Source: GCA-002726655 sp046582185 (lineage in GTDB: Bacteria > Pseudomonadota > Gammaproteobacteria > Pseudomonadales > Azotimanducaceae). From it: 64,000 nt of DNA. Shown in pieces: positions 8,368-16,311 of the stretch; within the stretch, counting starts at the first letter, position 1; the number at the start of each line of letters is the position of its first letter. Made by a program: the position numbers and the translations under genes. The notes below the pieces were generated by a model. The model did no database searches and was not told the DNA's origin. It worked only from the letters and a program-made list of their open reading frames with translations. The stretch spans positions 144,062 to 208,061 of the forward strand of contig JAYGEX010000042.1 of NCBI GenBank assembly GCA_046582185.1, read 5' to 3'.

Positions 8368-9227
8368 TTATGTAACCTGATAAGACCTTCCTGGGCGACG
8401 GATGCCACAAGCTCGCCTGCAGCGTTGAATATTGTGCCACGACTGAAGCCGCGCGCACCACCTGAAAAGGGGCTGTCCTGTTGATATAAAAGCCATTCGT
8501 CCATGCGCATTGGTTTGTGGAACCACATGGCATGGTCAAGGCTGGCGACCTGAAATTTATCGTTGCCCCAGCCTATTGCATGTGGCCTGTAACTTGTATC
8601 AATTAGAGTCATATCCGATGCATAAGCCAGGAGGCATTGGTTAAGGCGGACATCTTCGGGCATGGTGTCCACCGTCTTCATCCAGACATGTTGCTCTGGA
8701 TCCATCGGCTCCGGATTGTACTCATTCCAGGGTTCTACAAATCGCATTTCAAGTGGTTTTGGGCGGTGTACGCGTTCCTGAAATTCCTCAGGGATATCGT
8801 TTGCAAAACTCTCATGAAGTTCAGCTTCACTCATGCATTGTTCGGGGCCGGGAACCTCTGGTGCATCAAATTGATGCTCAAGGCCGATTTCTGCAACCTG
8901 GAAAGATACTGACATGCTGAAGATGGCGCGACCTTTCTGCACGGCTATTACGCGCCTGGTGGTAAAACTCCTGCCATCCCTGATCCGGTCGACGGTATAA
9001 AGAATGGGAATTGTGGTATCGCCGGGCCGCAGGAAGTAACCATGCAAAGAGTGAGCTGTGCGTGATTCATCTTCCACTGTGCGAGAAGCTGCAACCAGAG
9101 CCTGGCCTATTACCTGACCCCCGTATACGCGTTGCCAGCCCTCATCCGGGCTGACGCCTCTGAACATGTTAACCTCAATCTGCTCCAGGTCGAGCAAATC
9201 AAGCAGGTCCTTTAGTTCTTGTTTCAT
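8364..9227 (-). CDS. tesB: Acyl-CoA thioesterase II (TesB family)
   Basis: The 287-residue double hot-dog thioesterase shows GGQVIGQALVAASRTV and HSLHGYFLRPGD in the first half. The second half has YASDMTLIDTSYRPH, VASLDHAMWFHKPMR and VASVAQEGLIR. The Asp of SDMTL and the Gln of AQEG correspond to catalytic residues of E. coli TesB; the catalytic Thr position appears to be Ser. I chose the ATG at 9227 (MKQELKDLLDLLDLEQ); the longer frame to 9335 adds an unrelated N-terminus. The stop overlaps the start of the selenoprotein-like gene by the ATGA junction. It hydrolyses acyl-CoA thioesters in the cytoplasm. Confidence 0.9.
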   Translation of the reverse strand: MKQELKDLLDLLDLEQIEVNMFRGVSPDEGWQRVYGGQVIGQALVAASRTVEDESRTAHSLHGYFLRPGDTTIPILYTVDRIRDGRSFTTRRVIAVQKGRAIFSMSVSFQVAEIGLEHQFDAPEVPGPEQCMSEAELHESFANDIPEEFQERVHRPKPLEMRFVEPWNEYNPEPMDPEQHVWMKTVDTMPEDVRLNQCLLAYASDMTLIDTSYRPHAIGWGNDKFQVASLDHAMWFHKPMRMDEWLLYQQDSPFSGGARGFSRGTIFNAAGELVASVAQEGLIRLHK

Positions 9228-9357
9228 ACCGCCGTTCGTATCAAATGGGACAACTAGCGGGAATATAACATGGCTGACTATGTCGCAGCGGGTGGCAGCG
9301 GGTGGCTCAGGGGAAGCGCCACGTATCCGGATCATTGGCCTTAGGTTTGATCGAGGT

Positions 9358-10896
9358 TTAATCGATGTTTAAGCGGGAAAAATCTCCATAGTCGAGCATG
9401 GCTTCCATAAGCCTTTGCTTCATTCCGGACACCGCAGGGGATCCGGGATCTGTTACTGCAAGATTGTTTAGCTCATCCGGGTCATTGACGCGATCATACA
9501 CTTCAAGGTCGTGGCTGGAATAGAGGGTGACTCGATGCTCTGGCATAACCAGGGTTCGTGCCCTGTGGGGGATTTTTGGCAGTGCTTCGACCAGCGGCAT
9601 GTCTTCTTCAATGTACACATGATCCCTGACGGTGGCGGTGGAATCTTCCAGCACAGGTTTGAAACTGACGCCTTGCATGCGATCAAAAGGCTCATCATCA
9701 GTGATGTCCAGAACCGTCTGCGCAATATCCATACTTGAGATCAGCGAATCAGTGGCGCCAGGCTCAATTTCAGGTCCGGCAACAATAAACGGCACCCGGA
9801 TACAGCCATCGTAATGCATCATGGATTTCATCATCAAGCCGTGATCGCCGAACATGTCGCCATGATCGCTGGTAAAGATCACGATGGTATTGTCGACCAT
9901 GCCCTGCCGTTCCAGTGTTGACATGATTTTCCCGATACCTTCATCGACAAATTCAATCATGCCAAATTCGGCGGCCATAGCGTCCTTTACGATGTCTTCC
10001 GTGGCGCCAAACATCTGTACGATGTTTTCCCGTGGTACCAGACTTTGGAAGAATCTTAGGTGTGCCGGTGCATTTTGCAGGGAGTCATGAATCGTATGGG
10101 GAATTGGCATGTCTGCTGCCTGGTACGCATCCCACCATTTACCTGGTGGCGTAAAGGGATGGTGTGGGTCCGGAAAAGAACATTGCAGGAACCATGGCTT
10201 ATCGTTTGATTGTTTACTTATCCAGTCGCTGCTGCGTTCCTGGACGAAGGTGGTCGAATAATATTCTTCAGGTAGATTCGGTTGATAGACCTGCCACCAA
10301 TGTTCAGATCTTGCTTTTGCTGGCCAGCTTGAATCTGGCCAGTTTAATAACATGTCTTCAGGTTTGGCTCCTTTGTCGATCGCCCATTGATAATGATGGC
10401 CGGTAACAAGGTCGCCGTGGCCCAAGGTAAATTCTGCGTGCTTAAAACCATAGAAGTCGGTCACGGGGGCGCCTGACTCAAGGTAATTTTCGTAGTTCTC
10501 GATTGTATTCCAGCCAGTTTGATAGGGATCCGCAATCGCAGGCGTTTGCTTTATGGGGACAACAGATTCCCGTGAGGTGCCATGTTGTATATGGGATTTG
10601 CCGATTAAGCCGGTTTCATAACCCGCCGCTGCCAGCTGGCGTACGAAGGTATTTGAAGACCAGGCGAGGGAACGATCATTGAATATGACCTTGTGCGCAG
10701 AGGGGACGCGACCCGTAATCATAGAGCAACGGTTGGGCATGCAAATGGGGTTAGCGACAAAAGCCTGGTTGAATACCCGGCCGCGACTTGCCAGGGCATC
10801 GATGTTGGGTGTTCGCACGATGCTGGAACCACCAAAGCCGGTGTGATCAGCTCTCAGTTGATCAGTGATAATGAGTAAAATATTAGGTCGTTTCAT
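9358..10896 (-). CDS. Type I (Cys-type) sulfatase / alkaline-phosphatase superfamily hydrolase
   Basis: The 512-residue protein begins MKRPNILLIITDQLRADHTG, the metal-binding N-terminus of sulfatases. The sulfatase signature ICMPNRCSMITGR places the formylglycine cysteine at C52 (C-x-P-x-R). Further metal ligands lie in IFTSDHGDMFGDHG. I chose the ATG at 10896 because GAGGAATT lies just upstream and the extra 35 residues of the longer frame are not sulfatase-like. No signal peptide is visible with this start, so it may be cytoplasmic. A formylglycine-generating enzyme is needed; none is in this window. It lies 28 bases after an alpha/beta hydrolase in one operon. The substrate is unknown; phosphonate or choline-sulfate-type esters are possible. 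Confidence 0.88.
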   Translation of the reverse strand: MKRPNILLIITDQLRADHTGFGGSSIVRTPNIDALASRGRVFNQAFVANPICMPNRCSMITGRVPSAHKVIFNDRSLAWSSNTFVRQLAAAGYETGLIGKSHIQHGTSRESVVPIKQTPAIADPYQTGWNTIENYENYLESGAPVTDFYGFKHAEFTLGHGDLVTGHHYQWAIDKGAKPEDMLLNWPDSSWPAKARSEHWWQVYQPNLPEEYYSTTFVQERSSDWISKQSNDKPWFLQCSFPDPHHPFTPPGKWWDAYQAADMPIPHTIHDSLQNAPAHLRFFQSLVPRENIVQMFGATEDIVKDAMAAEFGMIEFVDEGIGKIMSTLERQGMVDNTIVIFTSDHGDMFGDHGLMMKSMMHYDGCIRVPFIVAGPEIEPGATDSLISSMDIAQTVLDITDDEPFDRMQGVSFKPVLEDSTATVRDHVYIEEDMPLVEALPKIPHRARTLVMPEHRVTLYSSHDLEVYDRVNDPDELNNLAVTDPGSPAVSGMKQRLMEAMLDYGDFSRLNID

Positions 10897-10924
10897 AGTA
10901 ATTCCTCGGCATGTTCTATTGTGC

Positions 10925-11635
10925 TTACGGCGTATTGCTGGCCAGAAATTCAAGTACGATCTGAACGGTATTGTCGGCAGTTGGGTCTTTCCAATTTTCA
11001 ATCAGCGTTGCATTCGGGGCAAGATCGGCTATTTCCCTTGACGTTGATTGCGGGTGATAGAGATCATCTCCCATAAGCACCAACATGGGCGTCTCGCACT
11101 GACGAACAAAATCTTCGTCAACGTTGAGTAGAAATTCGCCATCGTACATGTTCGAGCGAAATTGCTGCCATTCATCATTTGTGAGTGTTGCATCGCTCAT
11201 GTCTTTTGCCCAGCTATCGAACATGTCGTAGAAGGCATGTCGATTATCGTCGAGCCCGATAGTCTGCTGCAGGATTGAAGACGCAACTCTTGCTGGTGCG
11301 CGTTCCATGACACCAAAACAATAAGGCCCGCCAATGCAACCGCCTAAAAGATGACAGCTATCTATACCGAGGTGATCCAGTAAGCTTAAGTGATCATCTG
11401 TATAGGTGTGCCATCCGTCTGAAGCTTGAATGGGCGCCCGCGACTGTCCGGCGTTTCGTTGATCCATCGCAATCACACGGTAATGTGGTGATAGCACCTC
11501 AATGGGATTCCACTGGGAACCTGCCCAGAAATTTATTGCAGAGCGCATACCGCCCGGCGCAAACAACAAAATGGGAAACCCTTCTCCTGATTCTTCGTAA
11601 TAAATGTCGATATCGTCATGAGAAAATGTTGGCAT
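10925..11635 (-). CDS. Alpha/beta hydrolase with cysteine at the nucleophile elbow
   Basis: The 236-residue alpha/beta-hydrolase-fold protein has the oxyanion region LLFAPGGMRS, VIAMDQRNAGQS and the nucleophile elbow LLGGCIGGP. C100 therefore stands where serine is usual. The acid is likely in VLMGDDLYHP. The C-terminal segment where the catalytic His is expected reads LIENWKDPTADN and has no His. Related proteins with a GGCIG elbow exist in actinobacteria and proteobacteria, so the Cys is probably a family trait and not an error. It heads the minus-strand operon hydrolase-sulfatase-tesB-selenoprotein. The substrate is not identified. Confidence 0.78.
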   Translation of the reverse strand: MPTFSHDDIDIYYEESGEGFPILLFAPGGMRSAINFWAGSQWNPIEVLSPHYRVIAMDQRNAGQSRAPIQASDGWHTYTDDHLSLLDHLGIDSCHLLGGCIGGPYCFGVMERAPARVASSILQQTIGLDDNRHAFYDMFDSWAKDMSDATLTNDEWQQFRSNMYDGEFLLNVDEDFVRQCETPMLVLMGDDLYHPQSTSREIADLAPNATLIENWKDPTADNTVQIVLEFLASNTP

Positions 11636-11950
11636 ATTCCAGTCCGTTTGAGTCTGTCTCTATCGATTGCAAGCAATTAGCAATTTCGAAGCCAAGGAAA
11701 TCTGTGAAGATATTCAGCCAAGGTTCAATAATTGAACATACACCACTGCATGGCCTAATTGAAGCCGCATTAAACGTGGCTACCGGATTTTTGGATTCTT
11801 CGTCAAAGAATGCAAGCCAATAGACTAACGGATTGATTGTGGTTTGGAGCAGGGTGAGTCGAACTTGGGAATAAGTTGAAAGAAGGCAACTCACTGAGGT
11901 AACGATTATTTAAACAGTGAGTCGCCCATGTTTCGAGCGTACCAGTAAGT
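11636..11950. other. Intergenic region with an 8-bp inverted repeat
   Basis: No credible gene. ACTCACTG (11889-11896) and CAGTGAGT (11915-11922) form a hairpin with an 18-base loop just left of repeat copy R1. A minus-strand frame at 11616-11894 has no recognisable domain and overlaps the hydrolase start, so it is not called. The region presumably carries the hydrolase operon promoter. Confidence 0.5.
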
Positions 11951-12097
11951 TAATTAGTTCCCGTCCAGAAAGTACATGATTAGAATAGAATGCACACAAC
12001 CATAATTTTGTTAAGCATACAAAAAATCACTTACGAAGGAGGATCGGACTCGCGCACGAGTCCCGTAAGTCTGAGAATCCGGACAAGAACTGCTTAG
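11951..12097 (+). mobile_element. MITE-like repeat, copy R1
   Basis: The left end TAATTAGTTCCCGTCCAGAA and the right end GGACAAGAACTGCTTA are imperfect terminal inverted repeats. The internal core AATCACTTACGAAGGAG is at 12025-12041, preceded by GTTAAGCATA at 12010. An outer stem ACTTACG (12029-12035)/CGTAAGT (12064-12070) encloses the hairpin GGACTCG-CGCA-CGAGTCC (12046-12063). The right end overlaps the ahcY stop codon (12096-12094). It has no coding capacity. It shares layout with R2-R5. Confidence 0.7.
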
Positions 12098-13461
12098 TAC
12101 TTGTAGGTTTCCGACTTGAATGGCCCCTCAGCAGGTACGTTAATGTACGCTGCCTGGTCTTTGGTCAGGCGAGTCATTACACCACCAAAACCTTTAACCA
12201 TGTAGCTGGCAACTTCTTCGTCCAGCGCTTTCGGCAGTACTTCAACTGTAATAGGCGCTCGTTGGCTGGGGTTGTGGTCTGCCCACTTCTGCTCGTACAG
12301 GTACATCTGAGCTAATACCTGGTTAGCGAAGGAGCCGTCCATGATTCGGGAAGGGTGGCCAGTTGCATTACCAAGATTCACCAAACGGCCCTCTGAAAGA
12401 AGAATCACATAGTCTTTTGGATCATCGCTGCGATAGATCTTGTGGACCTGAGGTTTAACTTCCGTCCATCTCCAGTTCTCTCGCATAAATGCGGTATCAA
12501 TCTCGGTATCGAAGTGGCCGATATTACAAACGATGGCGTTTGATGAGACGGTTCTAAGCAGGTTCTCATCACAGACATTGACGTTGCCAGTACAGGTGAC
12601 GATGAGGTCGGTCGCGTTCATCAATCTGGTATCAATGTCTTCAAGCTTTCCGGTATTTATTCCGTCGTTGTACGGCGAAACCACCTCATAACCGTCCATG
12701 CAGGCTTGCATTGCGCAGATTGGGTCGATCTCAACAATACGTACAATCATTCCTTCCTGACGTAAGCTCTGTGCGGAGCCCTTGCCAACATCACCATAGC
12801 CGATGACGAGTGCGCGTTTACCGGCCATCAACATGTCGGTGCCTCGTTTGATGGCATCGTTCAAGCTGTGGCGGCAACCATACTTATTGTCATTCTTTGA
12901 TTTAGTGACAGAATCGTTGACGTTAATTGCAGGTACTTTAAGTTCATCCGCAGCCATCATCTCGAAGAGTCGATGCACGCCTGTTGTGGTTTCTTCGGTA
13001 ATGCCATGAATGGTATCGAGCATTTCGGGGTACTTGCTGTGAACCATTTCAGTGAGATCGCCGCCGTCATCAAGGATGATATTTGCATCCCAGGGCTTGC
13101 CGTCACTCAGGATCGTCTGTTCGATGCACCATAGGAACTCCTCGTTTGTCTCGCCTTTCCAGGCGTAGACTGGAACGCCTGTTTCTGCAATCGCTGCAGC
13201 AGCGTGGTCCTGAGTTGAGAAGATATTGCATGATGACCAACGCACTTCTGCGCCGAGTTCTGTCAGTGTTTCGATTAAGACAGCAGTTTGAATAGTCATG
13301 TGAATGCAACCCATGATCTTTGCATCTTTTAGTGGCTGCTCACTTTTATATTTCTCGCGTAATGCCATTAAGGCTGGCATTTCTTCCTCCGCCAATTCGA
13401 TTTCGCTTCGACCAAAACTTGCCAGACTTATATCAGCGACTTTGTAGTCATTGTTACTCAT
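12094..13461 (-). CDS. ahcY: Adenosylhomocysteinase (S-adenosylhomocysteine hydrolase)
   Basis: The 455-residue enzyme splits S-adenosylhomocysteine to adenosine and homocysteine with bound NAD, closing the methylation cycle. Visible family features are the substrate region EIELAEEEMPALMALREKY near the N-terminus, the NAD-binding GYGDVGKGSAQSLRQEG, VTCTGNVNV, and the C-terminal ending in KSETYKY that reaches the active site of the neighbouring subunit. AGGAGAA precedes the ATG. It lies downstream of the sahR-like gene with 41 bases between, so it is probably co-transcribed. Its stop codon lies inside the end of repeat R1. Confidence 0.97.
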   Translation of the reverse strand: MSNNDYKVADISLASFGRSEIELAEEEMPALMALREKYKSEQPLKDAKIMGCIHMTIQTAVLIETLTELGAEVRWSSCNIFSTQDHAAAAIAETGVPVYAWKGETNEEFLWCIEQTILSDGKPWDANIILDDGGDLTEMVHSKYPEMLDTIHGITEETTTGVHRLFEMMAADELKVPAINVNDSVTKSKNDNKYGCRHSLNDAIKRGTDMLMAGKRALVIGYGDVGKGSAQSLRQEGMIVRIVEIDPICAMQACMDGYEVVSPYNDGINTGKLEDIDTRLMNATDLIVTCTGNVNVCDENLLRTVSSNAIVCNIGHFDTEIDTAFMRENWRWTEVKPQVHKIYRSDDPKDYVILLSEGRLVNLGNATGHPSRIMDGSFANQVLAQMYLYEQKWADHNPSQRAPITVEVLPKALDEEVASYMVKGFGGVMTRLTKDQAAYINVPAEGPFKSETYKY

Positions 13462-13502
13462 TGGGTATTTCTCCTGTTTTTACTGAGCCTTCAAATTAAT
13501 GT

Positions 13503-14630
13503 TTATGAATCACGCTTCAACTGAAACGTGCGGTTTGAAGTGTCTTTATTGAAGCTCTCGTTGGCTTCTCTTGGTTTTTCGTTTCTTGCTATTTCATTCT
13601 TTGCTATTTCATTCTTTGCTTTTTCATAGTCCGCTCTTCCTGAACCCGGGAGCGATGTAGATTGGTAGAGCCTTACCTGTATCTGAAAACCATTTCGCAG
13701 TCCAAGGTAGGCGCTTTGCCCTTTCTCCAGTGCGGCATCATCTGCCCATTGATCGAGATCATCCGGGTCAAAGCCTAGCCACAAGTCGCCGCATGCGTCG
13801 CGGGTCCAGTCCTGATTATGGGAGCAAAGATCGGCAATTAGTAATCTGCCTCCTGGCTTCAGGAGTTTCGTTGCGATGTTGAATACCTGATGAGGAGATG
13901 CCAGGTGATGTAAGACCATGTTCAGTACGATGAGATCGGCTTTGTGAGTGTGATCCAGGTCCGATAATTCACCCAGGACAAAGCTTGCATTTATATAGCC
14001 GCCCAGACGCGCCTTCTCTCTGGTTTTATCTAACATCTCTTCTGCATTGTCCACGGCGATGAATGATTCGAATTCCGTGCATAATATGTCGATAAGATCG
14101 CTTTCCCCTGGGCCTACTTCGATAACTGTGCCCCTTTCCTCCCAATGCTCATTGAATAGAAGATCAGTGATGCACGCTGCGTAGTGAGGGAATTCAGCAA
14201 TGAGGTTCTGGTTATCCTTCAGTCGATCTGCGTTCTTCTGGAAGAACTCCCTTGAGTGCTGTGCTCTTTCTCGATGGATTTCCTCGCAGCGCCTCTTAAT
14301 AGCCACTGGCAGGGTGGTGAGTTTGTCCACAGAATCAAAGAGGCTGGTAATAAGGGCGCTGATGGGATTATCGGTAGGTATCAGGGCGCGCCGGTAGAAT
14401 ATTGAATTACCTTCCCTTCGGGTTTGTAATAAGCCAGCCCTGGAGAGAATCTTCAGATGATGACTCATGCCCGATTGAGTGGTATCAAAGATGTGGCAAA
14501 GTTCCAGTACACCAAAGGACTCGACACTTAACGCCCGCACAATGTTTAACCGCAAGGAGTCCGCACTTGCCTTGCAAAAGGCAAGCAATTCCTCGGAATC
14601 TACGATCAGGCTTGTGCTCGCGGCGTTCAC
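13503..14630 (-). CDS. sahR: ArsR-family regulator fused to a SAM-dependent methyltransferase domain (SahR-like)
   Basis: In this 375-residue protein, residues about 10-100 form an ArsR winged helix (VLELCHIFDTTQSGMSHHLK, then GLLQTRREGNSIFYRRA). Residues about 150-310 form a class I methyltransferase with EVGPGESDLIDILC, ADLIVLNMVLHHLASP and LLKPGGRLLIADL. ArsR proteins with such a domain beside ahcY belong to the SahR type that senses S-adenosylhomocysteine and controls the methionine cycle; the symbol rests on that context. The C-terminus is low complexity with KNEIA-type repeats. The start is GTG at 14630, and CAGGAAC, its likely ribosome binding site, is part of repeat R2. Confidence 0.82.
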   Translation of the reverse strand: MNAASTSLIVDSEELLAFCKASADSLRLNIVRALSVESFGVLELCHIFDTTQSGMSHHLKILSRAGLLQTRREGNSIFYRRALIPTDNPISALITSLFDSVDKLTTLPVAIKRRCEEIHRERAQHSREFFQKNADRLKDNQNLIAEFPHYAACITDLLFNEHWEERGTVIEVGPGESDLIDILCTEFESFIAVDNAEEMLDKTREKARLGGYINASFVLGELSDLDHTHKADLIVLNMVLHHLASPHQVFNIATKLLKPGGRLLIADLCSHNQDWTRDACGDLWLGFDPDDLDQWADDAALEKGQSAYLGLRNGFQIQVRLYQSTSLPGSGRADYEKAKNEIAKNEIARNEKPREANESFNKDTSNRTFQLKRDS

Positions 14631-14780
14631 TTAGTTAGTTCCTGTCCGGGAAGCGCATGACCTGAACAGAAAGTGTGGAACTATTTATATTGTTAGGCAT
14701 AAAAAAAACAATCAATTACGAAGGAGTATCGGACTCGCGTGCGAGCCTCGGCGGTTTCCATTTACGGACAAAACTAATTA
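14631..14780 (+). mobile_element. MITE-like repeat, copy R2
   Basis: The left end TTAGTTAGTTCCTGTCCGG and the right end ACGGACAAAACTAATTA are imperfect inverted repeats. The core AATCAATTACGAAGGAG is at 14710-14726, with GTTAGGCATA 18 bases before it. The internal hairpin GGACTCGC-G-TGCGAGCC differs from R1 by changes that keep pairing. It abuts the sahR start codon and lies in the same orientation as R1, so the two copies bracket sahR-ahcY as a direct repeat pair. Confidence 0.7.
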
Positions 14781-14784
14781 AGCA

Positions 14785-14840
14785 ATATCAAAAAAAGTCG
14801 ATATAGTATCAGGGCATAATTGATATGCAAGCTATATCAA
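14785..14840. promoter_or_regulatory. Putative ArsR/SahR operator region
   Basis: TTGATAT (14820-14826) and ATATCAA (14834-14840) form an inverted repeat with a 7-base spacer. A further ATATCAA half-site is at 14785-14791 and GATATAG at 14800. Paired half-sites of this kind upstream of an ArsR gene suggest autoregulation of sahR-ahcY, although repeat R2 lies between them and the start codon. Inference only. Confidence 0.4.
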
Positions 14841-14969
14841 TAAATGTTGATGTTGGTTTGGGCTTTACCTTCCACAGAAAGCTATTCACCAATGTCATCA
14901 AACCGGTACACTATTGGTCTAAATTAGAAGGAAATGCTGGAACGAAATCAGGAAGGCGAGTCTTAGAAT

Positions 14970-15386
14970 ATGGCATACGATCCCGAGAATATTTTCGCTA
15001 AGATTCTGCGCAGCGAAGCACCTGCCTTCAAGGTCTATGAAAACGACTTCGCGCTGGCCTTTATGGATGTCATGCCACAAGTTGATGGCCACACCCTGGT
15101 TATTCCGAAGGATAGCGCTGAAAATATTCATGACGTGGATGCAGAAATACTCGCAGCCACAATTCAGATGGTCCAGAAGGTTTCAGCTGCCGTTAAGCTC
15201 GCTTTTGCCGCACCTGGAATGATGATCGCGCAATTAAACGGAGTTGATGCAGGGCAGTCGGTTTTTCATTTACACTTCCACATTATGCCCCGCTTCAGTG
15301 GTCTGGAATTCAAGTTGCATGCTCGTGAAGTAGAAGAATCTGCGAAGCTTCAAGCACATGCTGAACGCATTCGTGAACATCTGTAA
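14970..15386 (+). CDS. HIT family protein (histidine-triad nucleotide hydrolase)
   Basis: The 138-residue cytoplasmic protein shows the complete HIT layout. ENIFAKILRSEAPAFKVYEND opens the fold, DVMPQVDGHTLVIPK sits in the middle, and the triad H100-L-H102-F-H104 lies in FHLHFHIMPR. HIT enzymes hydrolyse nucleoside phosphoramidates and similar nucleotide conjugates by a covalent His intermediate. It is a single gene, reading away from sahR across the shared control region. Exact substrate not evident. Confidence 0.93.
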   Translation: MAYDPENIFAKILRSEAPAFKVYENDFALAFMDVMPQVDGHTLVIPKDSAENIHDVDAEILAATIQMVQKVSAAVKLAFAAPGMMIAQLNGVDAGQSVFHLHFHIMPRFSGLEFKLHAREVEESAKLQAHAERIREHL

Positions 15387-15574
15387 AATTTATAGCACTG
15401 CTGAGTACGCATGCCGATTCAGTGGCCTGGCTCACAACTAAATCGTAAGAAATCGTCACGCGACTATCGATCAATGATAGCGGTATTCAATGTGAACTAA
15501 AGCATCCATTTCCGGAAAAATCAGCCGTTTCTGTACTTGACCGATATTTGGGATATGTGGTTTATTCTCCTTAT

Positions 15575-16051
15575 ATGACAGGTGCATTGAGCCAATTACA
15601 GATGGTGTACATAGCGGAGGAAGACAGAATTCTGTTCCGCGTTAACTCCACGGACAAGAAAGAATACAGATTCTGGCTGACCAGACACTACGCAACGCTC
15701 CTGGCAAAGGTGCTGAAAGATCATAAAAAGGTCGACCCCGATGTCAGTGTTCAGGCGACCCCTCAGGCCAAAGCTGCGGTTCAGGAATTTAAAAAGGAAA
15801 AGGCCCTAGGCGAGGCCACCTTTGGCAAGAAGTTTGAAGGTGACAATAATGAGTATCCCCTCGGCCATGATATTAAGTTGGCATTTAAGCTTAGCTACAA
15901 CCATAGAGAGGACGGCACGATGCAGCTGAGCATCCTTCCCAAGGAAGGTCAGGGCATCAATACTACGCTGACGCAGTTGCTTAGCGCAGCAGTAAACAAG
16001 GGTGATTGGAAATTAGATGGGTGGATTACACCGCCAGCGCCTAAATCGTAA
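15575..16051 (+). CDS. Conserved hypothetical protein
   Basis: A soluble protein of about 158 residues with no signal peptide or membrane segment. The N-terminal pattern LSQLQMVYIAEEDRILFRVN followed by TDKKEYRFWLTRHYATLL resembles a small uncharacterised gammaproteobacterial family that I recall only by pattern. A Lys/Glu-rich middle (QEFKKEKALGEATF) and a C-terminal domain ending DGWITPPAPKS follow. The open frame could start at a TTG (15548); I prefer the ATG at 15575 because homologous-looking sequence begins there, though no clear ribosome binding site is seen. A strong terminator lies about 170 bases downstream. Confidence 0.65.
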   Translation: MTGALSQLQMVYIAEEDRILFRVNSTDKKEYRFWLTRHYATLLAKVLKDHKKVDPDVSVQATPQAKAAVQEFKKEKALGEATFGKKFEGDNNEYPLGHDIKLAFKLSYNHREDGTMQLSILPKEGQGINTTLTQLLSAAVNKGDWKLDGWITPPAPKS

Positions 16052-16222
16052 GAAGACATAATTATCAACTAGTTGCGAGGTATATGTCATTCAATAGCTC
16101 ACCTAACCTGAAGCATGAGGGGTGTTATTTCCATCAACCTTCCATTGTACCTTCATAGTCGCGGTCTAAACTGGAGGAACGAACGAACATACGTTCACAT
16201 TAGCTCATTGTTGGTGCTGCAG

Positions 16223-16267
16223 GCCCTTACTCCTTTCTTCCCCCGAAAGTTGTTAGGGCTTTTTTTT
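16223..16267 (+). terminator. Rho-independent terminator
   Basis: GCCCT (16223-16227) pairs with AGGGC (16255-16259). The stem is extended by AC/GT and by an inner CTTTC (16233-16237)/GAAAG (16245-16249), and seven to eight T follow. It reads on the plus strand and would end transcription of the hypothetical gene before the convergent kinase. Confidence 0.75.
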
Positions 16268-16311
16268 GCCTGATATATAGTGACGAGATCCAGTGGGTCA
16301 ATCAGGAACGT

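Noticed and set aside
11616..11894. 92-residue minus-strand ORF upstream of the alpha/beta hydrolase
   Set aside because: It overlaps the hydrolase start codon in another frame, has no ribosome binding site and no recognisable motif.
11951..14780. SAH riboswitch in the repeat copies beside ahcY
   Set aside because: Hairpins with CCGAGG-like bases occur in R2, but the known SAH-riboswitch core is not matched. One copy lies at the 3' end of ahcY and others lie beside unrelated genes.
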